Positions 58,760 to 64,000 of a DNA stretch of 64,000 bases are shown in pieces. The notes under the pieces are model-generated. The model had not been told where the DNA came from, did no database searches, and saw only the letters and a program-made list of their open reading frames with translations. The DNA is from Larix kaempferi (taxonomy: Eukaryota > Streptophyta > Pinopsida > Pinales > Pinaceae). Position numbers and translations under genes: made by a program. How positions within the stretch are numbered: position 1 is the stretch's first letter; every line of letters starts with the position of its first letter. Location: NCBI GenBank assembly GCA_027924585.1, contig BSBM01000461.1, positions 6,322,501 to 6,386,500 on the forward strand, written 5' to 3'.

Positions 58760-60206
58760 TTAAGGATCATTAAAATCCTTGATTACAACTTGGTGAGGTG
58801 TAAAGGTCACAGTTTTACCTTCACCAGAATGAGTGATCTGATAGACTGATAACAAATTGCAGAAAATTCTTGGAACACATAGTACATCACTAAAATGACC
58901 ATTATTTACTAGAACTGTTCCAGCTCCTACAACACTTAGAGATCTATCATCACCAACAAATATTTGTTTGGTGTTACATTCATGCATAGCAGAAAAGATG
59001 GCTTGATCCGTAGCCATATGATAAGATGTTCCAGAATCAATGAGCCATTCATTTGAAGTAGAAGAAGAAGATGCATTATAAGAATAACCAGAAGCACAAA
59101 GCGTATGTCCATGAGAGGCAGATTCTGAAGGTGAATCTAGGCTGATGTGGTGCTTCTTCATTGCTGCCTCCAAGGCTGCCATCTTCTTGAAACACTTAGA
59201 TTCATCATGATTATCTTTCCCACAATAGTTGCAATGACTCTCAGTTAGCTCCTTCTTTAAAAAATGACAAAGGATTATCTCTGGCCAATGGTTTACCATC
59301 CTTACCATCCACTAAATGTGGGGAAGTATTGGTGGGTTTCCCGTGCATGTGTTTCTTTATTGCTACTTTCAAGGCTGCCATCTTCTTCAAACACTTAGAT
59401 TCATCATGATTATCTTTCTCGCAATAGTTGCAATGACGCTCAGTCTTCTTTCCTTTTGGCTTGGATCCTTTGTCATTTTTAAAAAAAGGAGCTGACTGAG
59501 AGGGTTTTGGACCCCTGTTTGACTTATTATTGTGAAAATTTTGTTTCTTGGGAGGCTTGGACTTTTCTTTTTGTTGGGACAATAAGGATTTCCCAGATGT
59601 ATCTGCATTGTTGATTATTACAAGATGAATGAGTTTATCTTGCTCTCTAATCAAGGAATCACGAAAGGATTCAAGACTAGGCTCTTGATATCTAGCTGCA
59701 TTCAAGGATTCTTTTATGGAGTAAAATGTAGATAGAAAAACAGAATATGTAAGTCCAAGTTTGGAAAGAATATGATAAATGCATTGTTTGTCTTCCCTCT
59801 TAATCTTACATTCTGCACATAAGAGTTTAAGAGTTTTGTACTTAGATAAATAATCTTGAATGCATGAAAAGTCACTTGGATTTAAAGAAATCAACTCATT
59901 TTCGAGTTGGTGACCTCGAATTTCATTGTGTTTACCAAACACAGATTCCAACTTGTCCCAAGCAGCATCAGGTTAATCAATTCCAGATATGTGGAATCGT
60001 AAATCAGTAGAGATTGACATCCCAATCAATCCACGAGCTTCGTCACATCTATTTACCCATTTTATTTTCTTATCATCATAAGTGGGTTCTGTTTCCTTCC
60101 CTGATGTAATTCTGAAAATTCTCCTACTTCGTAGAACATCCTCCATACAAGATTTCCATGAGAAATAGTTGGAATTGTTAAGTAGAATATCACAAGGGGC
60201 GGCCAT
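58760..60206 (-). pseudogene. Gag and protease of the minus-strand copia, double zinc knuckle
   Basis: Gag starts at ATG 60206 ('MAAPCDILLNNSNYFSWKSCMEDVL'). A stop at about 59973 interrupts it before 'WDKLESVFGKHNEIRGHQLENEL'. It has two CCHC zinc knuckles: 'CNYCEKDNHDESKC' near 59430 and 'CNYCGKDNHDESKC' near 59230, each followed by a similar 'KKMAAL...KKH'. A tandem duplication of about 205 bp made the second copy, and the frame shifts between them. The protease 'NEWLIDSGTSYHMATD' lies near 59050. Most family members have one knuckle. Confidence 0.92.
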
Positions 60207-61346
60207 ATTTGTAAATTAATGACTATAAAAGTAGAAACCAATAGTCTGGATGTGAAGAGCTCAAAAAAATAGGCGGTTTAAAAAAAACGGCACTGAAAAC
60301 TGACTCTATATGATGAAGTTATGCTTGAACAAAGAAACTGTTGAAGTTGTCCCCAATAGTGACGTGGCAGCTAGAGAATGTCCAGCAAAAAAAAGAACCC
60401 CCCTCTTCCCAAGATGAACCTTTTGACAATCACTTTACAATAAATTTGTTTTAAGTGAACTATTTTTGTAAAATAAGTGATTTCACTTTTACAATGATAT
60501 TACTTTTAAATAGTGCAACAATAAAAAAGAACTTAACTGACTCACTTGTATTTTTATTTTTTATTATTTAAGTGAGATGCACTTTTACAATAAAGTAACT
60601 TGAAAATAGAAATTGCATGCACTTTTTCTTTTAAAAGTAACCTCCTAAGACTTGAAATCAAGACCTAATAATGAATAAAGCAACTTTGAACCAAGTGAGC
60701 TAGATTAAAAGGTATGTAAAATATGGGAATGAAAAATGGGTTTTTTTTTTTTTTTTAAACTCTTCTTGCTCGGTTTGCATGCTTGCCCTTTTTCCTGCAA
60801 AACACACCACAAATCGAAACAAATTTTTTTTTTCCACACTTCTGGAGTTAGATCTCGTTAGCTTGCCCAGAAAGTCTACGTTTTCTCTCTGTTTCTGATT
60901 TGCCGAGATCGCGCAAGGTGCACGGCAAAGAGCATACGTAGCCGAGAAAAACCCTTTCCCTTTTTGTTTCTGATTTGCCGAGATCGCTCAAGGTGCATGA
61001 CAAAGAGAATACATAGACGTGAAAGCAACAATCCAAACCCAAAAAAAAATCTAACAGTAAAGAATGATAAAATATGAGATTTTTTTTCTTTTAAAAACAG
61101 AAAATAAAAAATGCATCACTATAACATTATACCTTCAGATCTGATGAAATACGCATTTCTAGAGCAACTGGGAACCGTTTTCGATCAAACAAAAACTATT
61201 TACTAATGGAAACGACGCTCCGGACGCAATGGAACACCTCCCACATCCCAGAAATGCATAGAAATACCAAAACTAGAAACCCTTTCGAGTTTCGGCAACA
61301 ACAGTTCAAGATCTAGATCATAACTGGAAGCGGCTCTTCATAAAAA
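60207..61346 (-). other. Leader of the minus-strand copia, with duplication
   Basis: Untranslated leader between primer site and gag. A 75-bp tandem duplication carries 'gtttctgatttgccgagatc' at 60891 and 60966. A T-run lies near 60740. No gene; the short minus-strand frame (60848-61042) follows the duplication. Confidence 0.7.
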
Positions 61347-61357
61347 CTTTGATACCA
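61347..61357 (-). promoter_or_regulatory. Primer-binding site of the minus-strand copia
   Basis: On the minus strand TGGTATCAAAG follows the 5' LTR with no gap. The first eight bases match the initiator tRNA-Met site. Confidence 0.85.
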
Positions 61358-61813
61358 TGTTCAGGTACACAGGGTACTACCAAAGGATGAACACCAAGAG
61401 AAACCACTTCACAAAAATAGATCACAGATCAACACACTGATGTTTTGACGTGGTTTAAACCCTCTTGAGGGAAACACTCCATGGCCCCGGCCAAATAGCT
61501 TCTACGGGACAATTTATTATGAAAAGAAAGAAAGTTACAAATGAGCTTCTCATAATCGATCAACTAAAAATGACCCTCAATGCTCTTTAAATAGAGATCA
61601 TGGACCAATTGGTTGTTAAGCCACGGATCAAGGTTAGGTTTGATCTAAGATAAGTAGAGCCGTCGGATCACTCTATGTCGGGAACATATCGTGACCGTCG
61701 GATTAAGTATTTACAAATGCATATTAATGCATACTAAAGAAACACACTATTCCTAACGGATATATTACACAAGTTGATCTTAACTAACTCCTAAGTGTCT
61801 AAATATCCTAACA
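61358..61813 (-). repeat. 5' LTR of the minus-strand copia
   Basis: A 456-bp LTR starting TGTTCAGGTACACAGGG and ending TCCTAACA on the plus strand. It differs from the 3' LTR by scattered substitutions and a few single-base gaps. Confidence 0.95.
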
Positions 61814-61818
61814 GTAAA

Positions 61819-62536
61819 TACTTATTTTTTTATACTTACTTGAGCTATAAAGTATTACTAGTTTTTTTTTTCATATCATCATTTTAAATATATTCACATT
61901 CTTTTTTGCGAAGACTATTGCTGCATAATAGCTTAAGATGAGGGACCATAAAGATTTATTTACCATGCATAAAATATGTGAAACAAGATAACATGAAGAA
62001 AATACGTTACATGTAAGATCACCTCTAACAAGTTAATAAAAAGTGTTCTTTAACTAAGACTAACCTTTCCACGATATCAAAAGTATTACTTGGAGACCAA
62101 ATCTATTACTGTTTTTTTGAAACCTCTGGTTTCCTCATACAAATGAGCATCGTGTCTCTTTTTTTCCAGTTGGCAGGTAGGTTGGGAAAATGGAAAATTG
62201 CATTTACTACTCCAGTTTTCCGAAAGGGAAGACCGAGCTCTAAAACTTAAAGGCAATTAAATGAGATATGTGATCCCTCTAGTGGTTCACGCCCAAATCT
62301 GTGTAAGGGAGAAGAACCCCTGGAACCGTATTCTCATGTCATTTCCTCTTCAACTCACTGGTTCATGTCTCACCACCCCTGTGGGGTTTGGTCGAACACC
62401 CTACGGTTATATGAGGCTGGGCTGTATCCATACTGCGTAGACTCTAAAGGTAATCGAATTTCATTTAGATTAGAGCTAGTATCAAAATTAAAGGTTATAT
62501 TGTACTAATACGTTTTCTTGTTTGCTGTCTGACAGG
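61819..62536. other. Gene-free stretch between two copia elements
   Basis: No gene I can support. The part at 62200-62450 is less A/T-rich and has a possible donor (AAAG/GTAATC near 62450), but its frames hold stops and match nothing I know. Confidence 0.4.
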
Positions 62537-63180
62537 TGTTGATGTATATGTAACTTTGGAATGTATTTCTCATATATGTATATTGTATTCCTATAGATAT
62601 GTTATTATTCCTCTATACGGAAGTGTCATCATTTATATTGTAAGTGTCGTAACTTATACTTGATGGGTTATTAGACCACCTTGTTGGGGTCGGCCCTGTA
62701 TAAGTCATGTGGGTCAAAGGGTTATTAGACCACCCTATTGGGGGTCGGCCATATGGGTCAAAGGGCTATTATACCACCCCAGTGGGGGTCGTCCCAGTCA
62801 ACATTATGTTAAGTGGTTAAGTTGAGGCCGATCTAGTTGAGTAAAGGTCAAGTCAAGTTAGTGTATAAATAGAGAGTGTGTCTCTCTCATTTTACACATT
62901 GTATTCTCACTCACACTTTGGAGAGTTGCGCACTTGTGGAGCAGGAGGCTCTGCTGCTAGGAGAAGACTATCTCTTATATTCTGGTTGTATCATTGCTCT
63001 ATCTATCTCTGAGGAAGTTATTGGGGTTTTTCACCTTTATGGTTTTCCCCAAGTAAACTTTGTGTCTCTTGTGTGCTTGCATTATTGTGTCCATGATTGA
63101 TATGCTGTAGATTTGTTGTACATGTTGTTCTCTCAGTTAAGATCCTAGATCATATTGAAGTAAATTCTAAAAATTTAACA
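62537..63180 (+). repeat. 5' LTR of the right-edge element
   Basis: A 644-bp LTR starting TGTTGATGTATATG and ending AAAATTTAACA. U3 holds three imperfect copies of 'gggttattagaccaccc...gggggtcggcc' at 62664, 62719 and 62763. TATAAATA at 62864-62871 is the promoter TATA box. The 74-codon frame at 62876-63100 is in R/U5 and is not a gene. Confidence 0.85.
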
Positions 63181-63197
63181 TGGTATCAGAGTTAGCC
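63181..63197 (+). promoter_or_regulatory. Primer-binding site, initiator tRNA-Met
   Basis: TGGTATCAGAGTTAGCC directly follows the LTR; the first eleven bases match the usual plant site. Confidence 0.9.
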
Positions 63198-64000
63198 TAA
63201 AAGAAGGCATGATATGGCATGTATGACACTTATTGCACTTATGATGCTAGGGCTTGATATAGAAAAAAAACCATTCATCGTAGCACTTTCTCTATAAATC
63301 CATTTTGGCAAAGGTTTCGGATCTGAAACTTTTACAAGTTGAATATCATATCCCCATGTACCTTGTATCCAAAGGAAAACCTCTAATTCATTGTACTTTG
63401 TGATTTATGATATGTACAATATAGGCTTTCTGCCTCTTCTAGATCTGAGTAAAAACCGGTCACCTTGGTAAACAAGCCATAACTTGGGCTAGGAAGCTCC
63501 AAATGCAATTTAGTGAAATGTGACAGGTATTACATAGAATGTACTATCTCAAAAAAAAAATTCAGAGGCCGAAGTTGAACCAATGACATGTAGCACGCTG
63601 TACAAGTTCGCTCTCCTGTTTTATCCCATAAACAGGTCACGTTGCGACACTTGGCATAACGCTCTCTCAGAGAATCCAATTGAGGTCAGACTTGTCAGGA
63701 TGGAAAGATAAAAGGTCGGGCTATCTCAAGAAAATGTTTCAGAACCTTTGGATCAAAAATTTCAGAGTTACACCAGAAACAATCAGGTACATATTTCTGT
63801 CAAAACAAAATTATTTTTTCGCACCTTCATTCATGGCTTCCGGAATTTAGGGCTTCGGAGAAAGTTGGAATTTTTGTAATCAGAGACCACAGCTGGATGC
63901 TACTCATCAAAATAGAAATTTAGAGACCAAGAGCATATTTTTTGGTTGGGCAGAAGGCGGGGCTTGATCAAACCCCAGTTCGGGACTTTGATCGGAAAGA

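Larger units (their letters stand above)
55385..61813 (-). mobile_element. Ty1/copia retrotransposon, minus strand
   Basis: A complete copia element of 6,429 bp read on the minus strand, with exact GTAAA target duplications. LTRs are 55385-55843 (3') and 61358-61813 (5'), 459 and 456 bp. Primer site and polypurine tract are in place. Coding order is gag, protease, integrase, reverse transcriptase, RNase H. Decay is moderate: several TAG/TGA stops and at least two frameshifts. The leader before gag is unusually long, about 1.15 kb. Confidence 0.96.
62537..64000 (+). mobile_element. Ty1/copia element, 5' end only
   Basis: The 5' LTR, primer site and some 800 bp of leader of a plus-strand copia-type element that continues beyond the window. 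The 5 bp before it are ACAGG; the partner duplication would lie outside. No gag start is visible up to 64000, so the leader is long. The copia assignment rests on LTR style only. Confidence 0.75.

Noticed and set aside
62200-62460. Possible exon with a GT donor
   Set aside because: All frames have stops or match nothing known; a lone donor-like site is weak evidence.

Overview
The window looks like nuclear DNA of a seed plant with a large, repeat-rich genome. The evidence is AT-rich intergenic DNA, several layered Ty1/copia and Ty3/gypsy retrotransposons primed by initiator tRNA-Met, a plant F-box/kelch gene, hAT and LINE remnants, and old elements full of stop codons. A gymnosperm would fit, but that is a guess from repeat style and not shown by the sequence. 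I recognise only one ordinary host gene. LAYOUT: 1-7.9 kb is gene-free, with LTR-derived debris, a 173-bp tandem repeat and a pair of direct repeats starting TGTAATGCCC. 7,907-19,260 is a minus-strand Ty3/gypsy chromovirus with intact ATTTC target duplications. Its 5' LTR is split by a second, plus-strand gypsy element (14,387-18,880) that has lost its reverse transcriptase and integrase core. 19.3-22.6 kb is AT-rich and holds a 5'-truncated LINE with a 17-bp target duplication. 23,077-24,473 is an F-box/kelch gene with a TATA box, broken by a 10-bp tandem duplication. 24.8-27.5 kb is repeats. 27.6-48.1 kb is the most unusual part. Two convergent, multi-exon, decayed genes lie here: a plus-strand gene at 27.7-31.6 kb that I cannot name, and a minus-strand transposase-like gene at 44.4-41.1 kb. 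They lie between clusters of a 26-bp tandem repeat with the palindromic core ATAACGCGTACGCGTTAT (27.6, 44.9 and 48.0 kb). Between the genes is a 359-bp satellite array, itself split by a complete but decayed copia element (33,247-38,548). A 1.7-kb GAT-rich tract between pyrimidine-rich tracts lies at 45.1-47.96 kb. 48.1-55.4 kb is gene-free, with short tandem repeats, a degenerate repeat family of about 170 bp (50.5-53.3 kb) and a 37/111-bp higher-order repeat. 55,385-61,813 is a minus-strand copia element with GTAAA target duplications. 62,537 to the end is the 5' LTR, primer site and leader of another copia element that runs off the window. HOW IT FITS: this is mostly an archaeological stack. 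LTR elements landed in each other and in satellite DNA, then decayed, often by changes consistent with cytosine deamination (CAG to TAG, CGA to TGA). My candidate for an undescribed system is the 27.6-48.1 kb interval: palindromic repeat clusters framing a transposase-like gene and a second modular gene, which could be one large DNA transposon. That link is inference.
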